A stretch of DNA of 27,815 nucleotides from CAKQOE01 sp963627215 (GTDB lineage: Bacteria > Bacillota > Clostridia > Peptostreptococcales > Anaerovoracaceae): contig CAVGAH010000013.1 in NCBI GenBank assembly GCA_963627215.1, positions 1-27,815 on the forward strand, in the 5' to 3' direction. The notes beneath the pieces were generated by a model, which saw nothing but the letters and a program-made list of their open reading frames with translations, was not told where the DNA came from and made no database searches. This document shows positions 15,930 through 23,506 of this stretch, piece after piece. Within the stretch, counting starts at the first letter, position 1. Each line of letters begins with the position of its first letter. The translations under genes were made by a program, and so were the position numbers.

Positions 15930-16050
15930 ATTGCGTTAACCCGGTACAGTTTGCCGCATCTATAGCAAGCACGAGCATATTTCCTTCCTCGTCGTAAATA
16001 TCGTATTTGTCAGTCCATGAAAAAACTCTCTGTTTTATAAGAAGCTGCAT
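15928..16050 (-). pseudogene. truncated LURP-one-related (YxjI-type) gene remnant
   Basis: A 40-codon reading frame starts LLIKQRVFSWTDKYDIYD (residues 3-20) and continues EEGNMLVLAIDAANCTG. This matches the N-terminal part of LURP-one-related proteins (DUF567; first strands of a beta-barrel), which normally run ~150-170 residues. It ends at a stop codon right beside the DUF2325 terminator, so most of the domain is missing. No good ribosome binding site precedes its ATG. I read it as a decayed gene cut short by deletion; a real micro-protein is less likely. Confidence 0.55.
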
Positions 16051-16066
16051 ATACATTCACCATGCG

Positions 16067-16132
16067 TTACATAAAGTCAGGATACCCAAGGCCTGTATAA
16101 AATTCGTGTGCCTGAGTCTTTACGTTGTCCAT
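16067..16132 (-). CDS. possible 21-residue ORF upstream of the LURP-one remnant
   Basis: ATG 16132 has GAGAGG about eight bases upstream, better placed than most real genes here. The frame encodes only 21 residues (MDNVKTQAHEFYTGLGYPDF plus M) and ends 17 bp before the LURP-one remnant. It may be the start of a decayed gene or an upstream coupling peptide. Confidence 0.3.
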   Translation of the reverse strand: MDNVKTQAHEFYTGLGYPDFM

Positions 16133-16205
16133 TTTGATTTTCCTCTCATTAAGCCCATATTTTAAAAAATACATTTTCTGATATGATCGTCCTTTAATTT
16201 GTTCT

Positions 16206-17084
16206 TTAATCTTTAAGCTTCTTATGCTCCTCAGAATTCTTTACAAAGTTAAATATCGCAGCTCCGCATATTATGATATAGCCTGCTATACTCAGCACAT
16301 CCGGTATCTGGTCAAAGAACGCAAATCCCCATATCGTCGAGAATATTATAGCCGTGTAATCATAAACGGATATCTCACGCGCCGGCGCGTAAAAATACGC
16401 TGTCGTTATCGCAAACTGGCCGCCCGCGGCCGCAAGACCCGCCATTATCAGCATGAAAAGCTGGCGAAGCGCTATAGGCTCATATACCGGTATCATGAGC
16501 AGCAGGCACGCAATGCACGAAAACGTTGAGAAGAAGAATATTATGACTGCGCTTCTCTCTCCACGCAGTCCGAGCGCCCTCACGCACGTATAAGCGAGAC
16601 CTGCGCCGAGCCCGCCGATAAATCCCGCAAGCGCCGGTATGAATTCAACGTTTGAAAACGACGGCTTCAGTATAAAAAGCGAGCCTGCAAACGCTGCCGC
16701 AACTGTTGCCACCTGATAAGGCTTAAGCTTTTCCTTTAAGAGCAGCGCACTGAAAACGAGCGTAAAGAACGGCGACATTTTGTTCAGCATATTGGCATCA
16801 GCCAGCACGAGCCTGTCTATGGCATAGAAATTACATATAATACCAACAGTTCCGAAGAACGACCGCCCAAGCAGGAGCGGCAGATTTTTCACGTTAAATC
16901 CGAAGCCGTTCTTTTCTTTTACGATTATTATAAAAGCAAATACAGCCGCAACTATGTTTCTGAAAAATCCCTTCTCAACTGAAGGCAGGTCGCCCGCCAG
17001 CTTTACGAAAAGCCCCATTAGCGAAAAGCAGAACGCAGAGGCCACTATAAACATGATACCCATATGCTGTTTTTTTAGATTCAT
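16206..17084 (-). CDS. EamA-type DMT-superfamily transporter
   Basis: 292 residues with about ten membrane segments in two repeated EamA halves. Visible marks are ASAFCFSLMGLFVKLAG at the start, VEKGFFRNIVAA, the ALLLKEKLKPYQ end of the first repeat, and TTAYFYAPAREISVYDYTA with SIAGYIIICGAAIF in the second. Such proteins export amino acids, nucleobases or other metabolites; the substrate is not predictable. I chose ATG 17084 (AAGGGTG nine bases upstream, followed by NLKKQHMG and then the first membrane segment). An in-frame upstream extension to 17186 has no ribosome binding site and contains the promoter candidate. A GACCGT-N4-ACGGTC inverted repeat (17105-17120) lies in the 5' leader. Confidence 0.88.
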   Translation of the reverse strand: MNLKKQHMGIMFIVASAFCFSLMGLFVKLAGDLPSVEKGFFRNIVAAVFAFIIIVKEKNGFGFNVKNLPLLLGRSFFGTVGIICNFYAIDRLVLADANMLNKMSPFFTLVFSALLLKEKLKPYQVATVAAAFAGSLFILKPSFSNVEFIPALAGFIGGLGAGLAYTCVRALGLRGERSAVIIFFFSTFSCIACLLLMIPVYEPIALRQLFMLIMAGLAAAGGQFAITTAYFYAPAREISVYDYTAIIFSTIWGFAFFDQIPDVLSIAGYIIICGAAIFNFVKNSEEHKKLKD

Positions 17085-17104
17085 TATTTTAAGCACCCTT
17101 TTCT

Positions 17105-17120
17105 GACCGTCAATACGGTC
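17105..17120. promoter_or_regulatory. inverted repeat in the EamA transporter leader
   Basis: GACCGT (17105-17110), CAAT, ACGGTC (17115-17120) is a perfect 6-bp inverted repeat 20 bases before the start codon. An extended -10 match TGTTACAAT lies just upstream on the minus strand. It could be an operator or a leader hairpin. Confidence 0.4.
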
Positions 17121-17195
17121 TGCTACATTGTAACACAAAATGAAATAACGCGCTACAGCAAGCGTCACCGCTTCTATTCTGCTCAAAATCTACAC

Positions 17196-17246
17196 ATAAA
17201 AAACGGCCACAGCAAATGTAGTCCGTATCACCCGCTGCGACCGTTT
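17196..17246 (-). terminator. intrinsic terminator of the Gld-like ABC operon
   Basis: On the minus strand AAACGGTCGCAGC (17246-17234) pairs along all 13 positions, two of them G-U, with GCTGTGGCCGTTT (17213-17201), followed by six T. It is 52 bp past the GldG-like stop. Confidence 0.88.
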
Positions 17247-17297
17247 CATCTATTAATTTTTTAAGTTTTAAAGATATTTCTTCTTATGTGCTCCGCC

Positions 17298-18989
17298 CTA
17301 ACGCTTACGACGTGTAAGCCATACAACAAGACCCGCTACAAATATAACGAGAGGTATGAGTATGATGCATACAGCCATCCATATCATAGAATGAAGCGCC
17401 GGTATAGTCATATAATCTATATCCATGCTCTTAGCCTCTATAGATACAGAAGCTACGCCGCTCTCACCGCACATGTCAGCGAGGCAGCTTACAAAGAATT
17501 CCAGATTGCCTACAGGAAGGCTCTGAGTTATCTGATCCTCGAGGAGCGTCTGAGAGGCTACTACAGCAAGCTTGCCGCCCTCAGCGTCATCCTGCGCCAT
17601 TACAGCATATACGAACGGTCCGCTTACATCACCCGATTCCTTTTCGAGAGTCGTGAGCTGTCCATCCTGAGGGATCTTTGCGTACGCACCGTCAGATGAT
17701 GTCAGCAGGTCGGTTATCGTAACTCCGTCAGCATCAGCCGTCTTGATGGCGATAGTATTAGTCATTATGATATTAGCCTTTTCAGAAACAAGCTGAGACG
17801 TTATATCTGTAGATTCTATTCCGGCTATGATATTTATAGGATAATTGTACGAATTAGCACTCGTTTCCATTACTATAGCGTTTGCTATAGCATTTGCGTT
17901 CGCGCGCTGAACTCCGTACGTATTGATCACCTTATCGAGATTCGGCTGGCTCTTGTCTGTATAAGCGAGAAGTATCATAACGCTTCCGCCGCCCTTTATA
18001 TAATCAGTAAGCTTCGTCGCCTCATCAGCGCTGAGATCATCCGTAGCGCCGTTTATTATAACAGCCGAGCAATCATCAGGTATATCTGAAGCCAGAAGAT
18101 TCAGGTCTGAAACTATCATATTCTGCTTTGATATCATAGAAGAAGATGACGTTCCGAGAGCTGTTTCGCCGTGACCGGTCAGGCAGTATAAAGTCTGCGC
18201 GTTTTCGGCAGTCACCTTGTTTATCGCACTCGTTATCTGACCCTCGCCATCGAAGCTAGTTGACGCCTGACCTGTAGTATAATACGAAGAATAATCCTGC
18301 TGGTATATATCATAGTAATCTACAGCGCTTTCCTTTTCACCGCATGAAACGATAACACTGTTTGCGCTGTAGTTCGAATACGTCTGTGACGCGCCAAGAT
18401 CTGTTGAAGTATCGATATACTTTATCGTTATATGCTTTGAAGCTTTTTTGTACTTGTCGAGCAGCGCGTTTATGTTTGCGTCAGATGAATCCTCTGCAGC
18501 AAGCACGCTTATCGTAACATCCTCATCGAGCGAATCGAGCAGCTTTTCAGTCTGACTCCCTATGGAGGTTATGTTATTTGACGACATATCGATACTGTTA
18601 AGTGAGCCCGGCAGGTGACCTGCAACAATATTTACAACTATAACAGCAACTATTACTACAGCTGTAAGTGCCGAGCTGTGCATACCGAATCTGAAATCCT
18701 TCGTTTTGAATGAATCCTTAAATGCGGCTGCCTTTTTTCCTTTTTTCTTTTTATCGGTAACAGACTCTTCCGTTAATACAGTCTCCTGCTCGTCGGCCTG
18801 GCCGACCCCATCAGATGCTTCTGCATTGCCTTCCGCCTCTGCGTCCTGCGCCGGTACATCAGCGCATTCAGGCTCTGTCGCCACCGTATTTTCCTCTTCC
18901 GGAGTTTCAGTGTCCTGAGCTTCTTCTATTACTTCTGTAATTTCGTCTTTATCCATAAATTCTTTTTCGTTATTGTTTTCAGACATCAT
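17298..18989 (-). CDS. GldG-like ABC transporter auxiliary subunit
   Basis: 563 residues. About 100 acidic, low-complexity residues are followed by a Lys-rich patch and a membrane segment (SALTAVVIVAVIVVNIVAG). Next comes a large extracytoplasmic domain of the ABC_transp_aux/GldG type, with YCLTGHGETALG and a DYIKGGGSVMILLAY strand-turn, and then a C-terminal membrane anchor and RRKR. These subunits accompany ABC-2 permeases; despite the Gld name, no gliding role is implied outside Bacteroidetes and the substrate is unknown. AGGAGG overlaps the permease stop codon and lies five bases before ATG 18989. The GTG at 18995 overlaps that site and is unlikely. The usual DUF4340 partner gene is not present downstream. 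Confidence 0.85.
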   Translation of the reverse strand: MMSENNNEKEFMDKDEITEVIEEAQDTETPEEENTVATEPECADVPAQDAEAEGNAEASDGVGQADEQETVLTEESVTDKKKKGKKAAAFKDSFKTKDFRFGMHSSALTAVVIVAVIVVNIVAGHLPGSLNSIDMSSNNITSIGSQTEKLLDSLDEDVTISVLAAEDSSDANINALLDKYKKASKHITIKYIDTSTDLGASQTYSNYSANSVIVSCGEKESAVDYYDIYQQDYSSYYTTGQASTSFDGEGQITSAINKVTAENAQTLYCLTGHGETALGTSSSSMISKQNMIVSDLNLLASDIPDDCSAVIINGATDDLSADEATKLTDYIKGGGSVMILLAYTDKSQPNLDKVINTYGVQRANANAIANAIVMETSANSYNYPINIIAGIESTDITSQLVSEKANIIMTNTIAIKTADADGVTITDLLTSSDGAYAKIPQDGQLTTLEKESGDVSGPFVYAVMAQDDAEGGKLAVVASQTLLEDQITQSLPVGNLEFFVSCLADMCGESGVASVSIEAKSMDIDYMTIPALHSMIWMAVCIILIPLVIFVAGLVVWLTRRKR

Positions 18990-18998
18990 GCTCACCTC

Positions 18999-19862
18999 CT
19001 AACTCCATCTGCGCTTCTGAACTGACTGGACCGTCAGGAATACGAAAAGCGCTGAAACAGAAATATAATATATAATAGTTGAAATATCAAGTGTCTGATT
19101 TACGATAGCATCAAAACGTGAAACGAGCGATATCGACTGGAGCATGTCGCCTGCCAGACCCTCGAATATCGACTTTTTTATGACAAATGCCACAATAAGC
19201 GCTATAACACCGATGATCCCCACTCCGTCAGCTATAAATACATTTTTTGTCATGTAATATATAAGCAGAGCAACGAGCGCAACTAATATTATCATCGTTA
19301 TGAGCGACATCATTGCAGATGATGATATAACGCTGCCTATGCCGTCAACGAGCTGAAGCACGAGGAGCACGCAGAATGTCACTACAGCTGCTATCACCTG
19401 GCTCTCTGTCAGCGATGATATGAACATGCCTATAGACATGTAAGCAGCACCGAGCAGGAAGAACGCTATGATAGCAACATAGTCAGCAATAAGCGCACCT
19501 CCCCCGTACAGCTTTACTATTATCGGAGCAGCGCACGCTATTATCATGCATACGCCGAGCACTGCAGCCATCGCGAAAAATTTTCCGAGAACTATCTGTG
19601 TCACTGACAGCGGCGATGTAAGGAGCATCTGGTCTGTCTTTGACCTCTTTTCCTCTGCAAAGCTCCTCATCGTGAGCACTGGTACGAGCAGCAGGAATAC
19701 TATTGAAACTCCTGAAAGAACTATTGCAAAATACGGATACCCGTAATTCATATTGTATACAAAGAAATAAAGTCCGATAAATATCATGACAGCCGTCATG
19801 AATACAGGTCCGATCATATTGTGGAAATATGACTTGAATTCTTTTTTAAATATCGCTGCCAT
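18999..19862 (-). CDS. ABC-2 type permease (GldF-like)
   Basis: 287 residues, about six membrane segments. It opens MAAIFKKEFKSYFHNMIGPV, the usual ABC-2/NatB/GldF start. The first cytoplasmic loop has VLTMRSFAEEKRSKTDQMLL, with the typical TxxxLLTSPLS continuation. ATG 19862 is chosen because GGAGG lies nine bases upstream; a GTG six bases earlier is too close to that site. The start lies within the last codons of the ATPase gene (overlap of 17 bp), so the two are translationally coupled. With the ATPase and the GldG-like subunit it forms a three-gene transporter operon. Confidence 0.92.
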   Translation of the reverse strand: MAAIFKKEFKSYFHNMIGPVFMTAVMIFIGLYFFVYNMNYGYPYFAIVLSGVSIVFLLLVPVLTMRSFAEEKRSKTDQMLLTSPLSVTQIVLGKFFAMAAVLGVCMIIACAAPIIVKLYGGGALIADYVAIIAFFLLGAAYMSIGMFISSLTESQVIAAVVTFCVLLVLQLVDGIGSVISSSAMMSLITMIILVALVALLIYYMTKNVFIADGVGIIGVIALIVAFVIKKSIFEGLAGDMLQSISLVSRFDAIVNQTLDISTIIYYISVSALFVFLTVQSVQKRRWS

Positions 19863-20757
19863 CGTCACTCACCTCCCTGTTTTCATCTTCCGTGCTGTCA
19901 TCAGTATTTTCTTCCTCCGGCTCTGCCTGCTCGTCGGCCCGGCCGACCCCCTCGGCTGTTCCTTCATTATTTTCCTCTGTATCGCCGGCTTCCGCTGCTT
20001 CGGCAGACATCTTTTCAGCGGCAAGGTCTATTACATCCATAGCTTCGAGCCTGTCAGAATCAGTAAGCTCAAGAAATACTTCCTCAAGACTCTTTTCCGC
20101 TGTCAGATTTTCGAGTGAATCATCGGCTACGATCCTTCCGCCTGAGATCATTATTACATGGTCGCATACGGCGCTCACCTCTGAAAGGATATGCGAGCTG
20201 AGTATTACAGTGTGGTCGTTGCCGAGCCTTTTTATAAGGTCGCGCATCTCCATTATCTGCTTAGGGTCGAGTCCGGAAGTCGGCTCGTCAAGTATGAGCA
20301 CCCCAGGAAGCCCTATTATCGCCTGAGCCAGTCCGACACGCTGTTTATATCCCTTTGAAAGATTTTTTATAAGTCTCTGCTCTACTTCTTCGAGCATGGC
20401 AGTTTTCACAGCCTCCGCCACAGCATCTTTCTTTGCCTGCTTTTTCATGCCTTTTATCTCGGCTGCAAATTCAAGATATTCACGAACAGTGAGATCCTGA
20501 TATACAGGCGGTACCTCAGGCAGGTATCCTATGCATGACTTTGCCGCACGCGGCTCCTTCAGGATATCATGCCCGTTTATTATTACATCGCCTGACGTTG
20601 CCGCGATATAACCGGTTATTATATTCATTGTCGTAGATTTTCCGGCACCGTTAGGACCTAGAAAACCGTATATGTGACCCTCCTCGACCGTAAAGCTTAT
20701 ATCGCTTACAGCCTCGTGATCACCGTACTTTTTCGTCAGATTCCTGACTTCTATCAT
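19846..20757 (-). CDS. ABC transporter ATP-binding protein (GldA-like)
   Basis: 303 residues. The nucleotide-binding domain shows Walker A GPNGAGKST (37-45 region), signature LSKGYKQRVGLAQAI, Walker B VLILDEPTSGLDP and the H-loop ILSSHILSEV. The last ~75 residues are an unusual acidic Ala/Glu/Asp tail, absent from typical NatA/GldA ATPases. It contains GVGRADEQAEPEEE, whose coding DNA matches a segment in the GldG-like gene. ATG 20757 has AGGGACGG upstream. First gene of the operon; upstream lie a promoter candidate and repeated ATGTGAAGAT boxes. Confidence 0.93.
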   Translation of the reverse strand: MIEVRNLTKKYGDHEAVSDISFTVEEGHIYGFLGPNGAGKSTTMNIITGYIAATSGDVIINGHDILKEPRAAKSCIGYLPEVPPVYQDLTVREYLEFAAEIKGMKKQAKKDAVAEAVKTAMLEEVEQRLIKNLSKGYKQRVGLAQAIIGLPGVLILDEPTSGLDPKQIMEMRDLIKRLGNDHTVILSSHILSEVSAVCDHVIMISGGRIVADDSLENLTAEKSLEEVFLELTDSDRLEAMDVIDLAAEKMSAEAAEAGDTEENNEGTAEGVGRADEQAEPEEENTDDSTEDENREVSDDGSDI

Positions 20758-21016
20758 AAGTACACCGTCCCTTCAAAAATGATTAAGCGCTGCGCCGACC
20801 TTGCTGACCGGTCTGCGCTTTGCTTCGCTTAAAAAAATTTAAGTAATGATTCCACCAAGAATCAATTCTACAACTCTTATGTGAAGATTTGCCGCATTTT
20901 AGAGTATTTAATGTGAAGATTATGTGAAAAAACTACTTTTGAGCCTAAAATAAAACAGATAATTTTCCTTTAAGATAAAAAAACTGAAATTAATACCATT
21001 TAAAATTGCGTAAATC
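20758..21016 (-). promoter_or_regulatory. ABC operon control region with repeated ATGTGAAGAT boxes
   Basis: Plus-strand ATGTGAAGAT occurs at 20879-20888 and 20911-20920, with a weaker ATGTGAAAAA at 20922-20931. The spacings of 32 and 11 bp put them on one helix face. Read on the minus strand (TTCACAT), the first overlaps the -35 position of a -10 match TAGAAT (20870-20865). That arrangement is typical of response-regulator-activated promoters. GCTTTGCTTCGCTT (20817-20830) is the inverted copy of a sequence at 1724-1737. Confidence 0.45.
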
Positions 21017-21044
21017 TTGAAACTACTCGAAAATATGTTATAAT
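21017..21044 (+). promoter_or_regulatory. sigma-A promoter for the HTH-TOBE regulator
   Basis: TTGAAA (21017-21022), 16-bp spacer, TATAAT (21039-21044) with a TG extension (TGTTATAAT). It gives a leader of about 100 nt before ATG 21149. Confidence 0.75.
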
Positions 21045-21148
21045 GAATACAATATATTGGGTTGAATTTAATAGTTGCCTATCCGCTTTACTTCACAGCC
21101 CGATAACACTACTATATCAAAATCCTATAGAAATCGAGAGGTGGATTA

Positions 21149-21679
21149 ATGAGAGACGAAATATTATTTACTCCTGAAGAGGTTGCACAGAAGCTTAAGC
21201 TTTCGAAATACACTATTTACGAAATGATAAAGCGCGGTGAGATATCTGCTCACAGGATCGGCCGCAGCCTTCGTGTAACTGAAAGTCAGCTTGAAGCATA
21301 TCTTATGCAGTCAAGAAGATCAGAAAATACTTTTGAAGCTGAGATCGTAAGTCTTGATGATGAAAAGTTCGCTAGAATAATCGGCAGCACTAAGGATGTT
21401 TTCATCGCAGTAAGCACTGATATCGAAGGTTCTGCAAGAGTTTCAATAAAGCCTGAGGATATCATCATCAGTAAGGCTCCGCTCGTTTGCAGTGCAAGAA
21501 ATAATATCGAGGGCGTTATCATCGGTATGGAAGAGCTCCCTCACAACTTTAAGCTTACTGTAAATGTAGGTGTACCTCTGATCGTAAGTATCACAAAGAA
21601 ATCTGTAGAAGAGCTCGACCTTAAGCTCGGCGATACAGTTTACTCTGTATTCAAGGCTATGGCTGTTACAGTTGTTTAG
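21149..21679 (+). CDS. HTH (excisionase/MerR-like) plus TOBE domain regulator
   Basis: 176 residues. Residues ~5-52 form the small winged HTH of the excisionase type: FTPEEVAQKLKLSKYTIYEM, then IKRGEISAHRIGRSLRVTE. Residues ~113-176 form a TOBE/Mop-type oxyanion-binding fold: SARNNIEGVIIGMEEL, LIVSITKKSVEEL and the closing VYSVFKAMAVTVV. The middle (62-112) looks like a degenerate first half-domain ending SIKPEDIIISKAP. Proteins of this design are thought to sense molybdate or tungstate, often next to modABC or molybdoenzyme genes. No such gene is in this window. GAGAGGTGG precedes ATG 21149. Monocistronic, with its own promoter and terminator. Confidence 0.88.
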   Translation: MRDEILFTPEEVAQKLKLSKYTIYEMIKRGEISAHRIGRSLRVTESQLEAYLMQSRRSENTFEAEIVSLDDEKFARIIGSTKDVFIAVSTDIEGSARVSIKPEDIIISKAPLVCSARNNIEGVIIGMEELPHNFKLTVNVGVPLIVSITKKSVEELDLKLGDTVYSVFKAMAVTVV

Positions 21680-21710
21680 TATTCAGGCACATCAGAAATA
21701 TTGATTTCTT

Positions 21711-21738
21711 ATCCCCGCTTCTCTGCGGGGATTTTTTT
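21711..21738 (+). terminator. intrinsic terminator after the HTH-TOBE gene
   Basis: ATCCCCGC (21711-21718) pairs with GCGGGGAT (21725-21732), followed by a T run. Confidence 0.9.
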
Positions 21739-21772
21739 CTGAAAAATATCTGCATTTATTCTGTTCAGAATG

Positions 21773-21809
21773 CTGAAAAAGCCTGCTCATAAAGAGCAGG
21801 CTTTTTCAG
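21773..21809 (-). terminator. bidirectional terminator with perfect 16-bp stem
   Basis: CTGAAAAAGCCTGCTC (21773-21788), 5-nt loop, GAGCAGGCTTTTTCAG (21794-21809). T-rich arms make it usable in both directions. It lies beyond the HTH-TOBE terminator on one side and ends the minus-strand RNA on the other. Confidence 0.85.
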
Positions 21810-21954
21810 TCTGTGTTTTTTTAATTGGTCGTACAAAATTAATGTGCTGCAAAAACAAATTGAGAAGGAAAAATAATTTTTTGAAAAACATTGATTTTTC
21901 ATTAGAAATAATCTAAGATCTGTTGAATCGCTTCAAACAAACTATTTCTAACTT
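21773..21954 (-). ncRNA. candidate orphan structured small RNA (~180 nt)
   Basis: A near-consensus minus-strand promoter starts transcription near 21954. Paired elements then follow in order: TATTTCTAA/TTAGAAATA (21943-21951 with 21902-21910) enclosing a GTTTGAA/TTCAAC hairpin (21938-21932 with 21927-21922), a TGAAAAA-N6-TTTTTCA hairpin (21901-21882), and a terminator with a perfect 16-bp stem (21773-21809). The only ORF, 45 codons from an ATG at about 21901, has no ribosome binding site and runs through the terminator. I do not recognise a known RNA family; 6S-like size is the nearest comparison. Confidence 0.5.
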
Positions 21955-21960
21955 GCTTAA

Positions 21961-21989
21961 AGTATATTACATTGATATATATTTGTCAA
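21961..21989 (-). promoter_or_regulatory. near-consensus promoter of the orphan minus-strand RNA
   Basis: Minus strand TTGACA (21989-21984), 17-bp spacer, TATACT (21966-21961). No protein gene begins downstream on this strand before the terminator at 21773-21809. Confidence 0.7.
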
Positions 21990-22096
21990 TATTATTTTTC
22001 ATTTTTTAGTGTCATGACTTCAAAATTTAAAAAGCACACGCTCTTTTACAAGGTATTTCAACAAATCACTAACCCTCAGCTTCTCTGCACAGCTTT

Positions 22097-22140
22097 AACT
22101 GCTTAAGCAGTTGCATTGCAGGTACAAATTGTTGTACAAT
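22097..22140 (+). promoter_or_regulatory. DUF1015 promoter overlaid by two palindromes
   Basis: TTGCAT (22111-22116), 18-bp spacer, TACAAT (22135-22140). A perfect 16-bp palindrome AACTGCTTAAGCAGTT (22097-22112) touches the -35. GTACAA-ATTG-TTGTAC (22122-22137) covers the spacer and part of the -10. Both look like repressor sites. Confidence 0.5.
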
Positions 22141-22176
22141 ATTGTTTATCATATTTTTAAGGAGATAATTTCTACA

Positions 22177-23418
22177 ATGGCAATTTTCAGACCATTTCCT
22201 GCCGTCAGACCTGACAGAAAATACGCGGCAGAAACACTCTGCCCACCATACGATGTAGTTACACGTGAAGAAGCCGCAGCCATATCCGCTGCAGAGCCGC
22301 ACAGCTTTATGCATATAATAAGAGCAGACGGCGACCTCATTGAAGAGCCGCTCTACTCCGACAGCATATACAGACGTTCTGCCGACATGCTCGACAGATT
22401 CATAAGCGACGGTATACTTATAAAAGACGAAACACCTTCATATTTTATATACAGCCAGACGATGAACGGACGCACTCAGACAGGCATAGTCGGCTGTGCT
22501 TCCATAGATGACTACGAAAACGGTGTAATAAAAAAACACGAGGTAACTCGTGAGGACAAGGAACGCGACCGCATACGCCATTTCGACGAGTGCAGCGCCG
22601 ATACTGAGCCTGTATTCCTTATCTACAAAAATCATCAGGACATACAAAAGCTTACAGACAGCATCATATCAGCCGCAGAGCCGGAATACGACGCAACAGA
22701 TGCAGCCGGTGTGCGACACCGTCTCTGGCCGGTCAGCGCTGATGACGCTACTGAGGCATACAGAGATATGTTTGACTCAATGCCTGCACTCTACATAGCA
22801 GACGGTCATCATCGCACAGCGTCAGCAGTAAAGGTCGGTCGCAGACGTCGTGAGGCCATGCCCGGCTATACAGGTGAAGAAGAATTCAATTTCTTTATGG
22901 CAGTTGCATTTCCTGACGATCAGCTCCAGGTGCTCGACTACAACAGGCTTGTAAAGGATCTTAACGGATACACTAAAGCAGATTTTATTGAAAAATTAAA
23001 TGAAATATTCGAGATAACCGACGTCGGCCCGGCTGACCCTCACCCTTCTCACAAGCACGAATGTACTATGTACCTCGATGGACACTGGTACATACTCAAC
23101 TTCAGAGAAGGCATGGTAGATGAAAGCAGCCCTGTCACATCGCTTGACGTATCAGCCCTTCAGGAACGGGTGCTCGCTCCCCTGCTCGGCATAAACGACC
23201 CGCGTACAGACATGCGTATATCATTTGTCGGCGGTATAAAGGGCTCTGCGGAGCTTCAGCGCCGCGTTGACAGCGGTGAGATGTCAGTTGCATTTGAGCT
23301 CTTCCCTGTTTCTGTCAGTGATATCATGGACGTAGCTGATGCAGGAATGATAATGCCGCCTAAATCGACATGGTTTGAGCCTAAGCTCGGAAGCGGCTGG
23401 TTCATACATCAGATATAG
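22177..23418 (+). CDS. DUF1015 family protein
   Basis: 413 residues, the usual family length, soluble. It starts MAIFRPFPAVRPDRKY with CPPYDVV, the family opening, then VTREDKERDRIRHFDECSAD, the hallmark ADGHHRTASA (~208-217) and the C-terminal IMPPKSTWFEPKLGSG. Family genes often lie beside serC/serA in Clostridia and have been linked to serine metabolism, but the reaction is not established here and no such neighbours are present. AAGGAG lies 12 bases before ATG 22177. An in-frame upstream ATG at 22111 would lie inside the promoter and has no ribosome binding site. Residues VGPAD, in a linker at ~285, fall in a GTCGGCC-type palindrome shared with two other genes. Confidence 0.9.
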   Translation: MAIFRPFPAVRPDRKYAAETLCPPYDVVTREEAAAISAAEPHSFMHIIRADGDLIEEPLYSDSIYRRSADMLDRFISDGILIKDETPSYFIYSQTMNGRTQTGIVGCASIDDYENGVIKKHEVTREDKERDRIRHFDECSADTEPVFLIYKNHQDIQKLTDSIISAAEPEYDATDAAGVRHRLWPVSADDATEAYRDMFDSMPALYIADGHHRTASAVKVGRRRREAMPGYTGEEEFNFFMAVAFPDDQLQVLDYNRLVKDLNGYTKADFIEKLNEIFEITDVGPADPHPSHKHECTMYLDGHWYILNFREGMVDESSPVTSLDVSALQERVLAPLLGINDPRTDMRISFVGGIKGSAELQRRVDSGEMSVAFELFPVSVSDIMDVADAGMIMPPKSTWFEPKLGSGWFIHQI

Positions 23419-23439
23419 ACTATACTTAAAATAAATAAA

Positions 23440-23506
23440 ACGCTCCTGCCCGGCGGTCATGGCTGTAATATAATAGCCTGTCCGTCGCTGCGGGAGCGTA
23501 TTTTTC
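23440..23506. terminator. bidirectional terminator between DUF1015 and cmk
   Basis: ACGCTCCTGC (23440-23449) pairs with GCGGGAGCGT (23490-23499) with one wobble. Inner stems include GGCT/AGCC around a 10-nt AT loop. ATTTTT follows on the plus strand and TTTTATTTATTT on the minus strand. Confidence 0.8.

Noticed and set aside
17085..17186. 34-residue N-terminal extension of the EamA transporter
   Set aside because: No ribosome binding site at the far start, and it contains the promoter candidate and leader hairpin; family members begin near the first membrane segment.
21773..21901. 45-codon minus-strand ORF inside the orphan RNA with a hydrophobic stretch, considered as a type I toxin
   Set aside because: No ribosome binding site before its ATG and it reads through the terminator stem; the hydrophobic part follows from T-rich sequence.
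21902..21951. Sequence resembling a type II CRISPR tracrRNA (CAAGTTAGAAATAG-like)
   Set aside because: No CRISPR repeats, cas genes or matching anti-repeat in the window; similarity is short and structural context differs.
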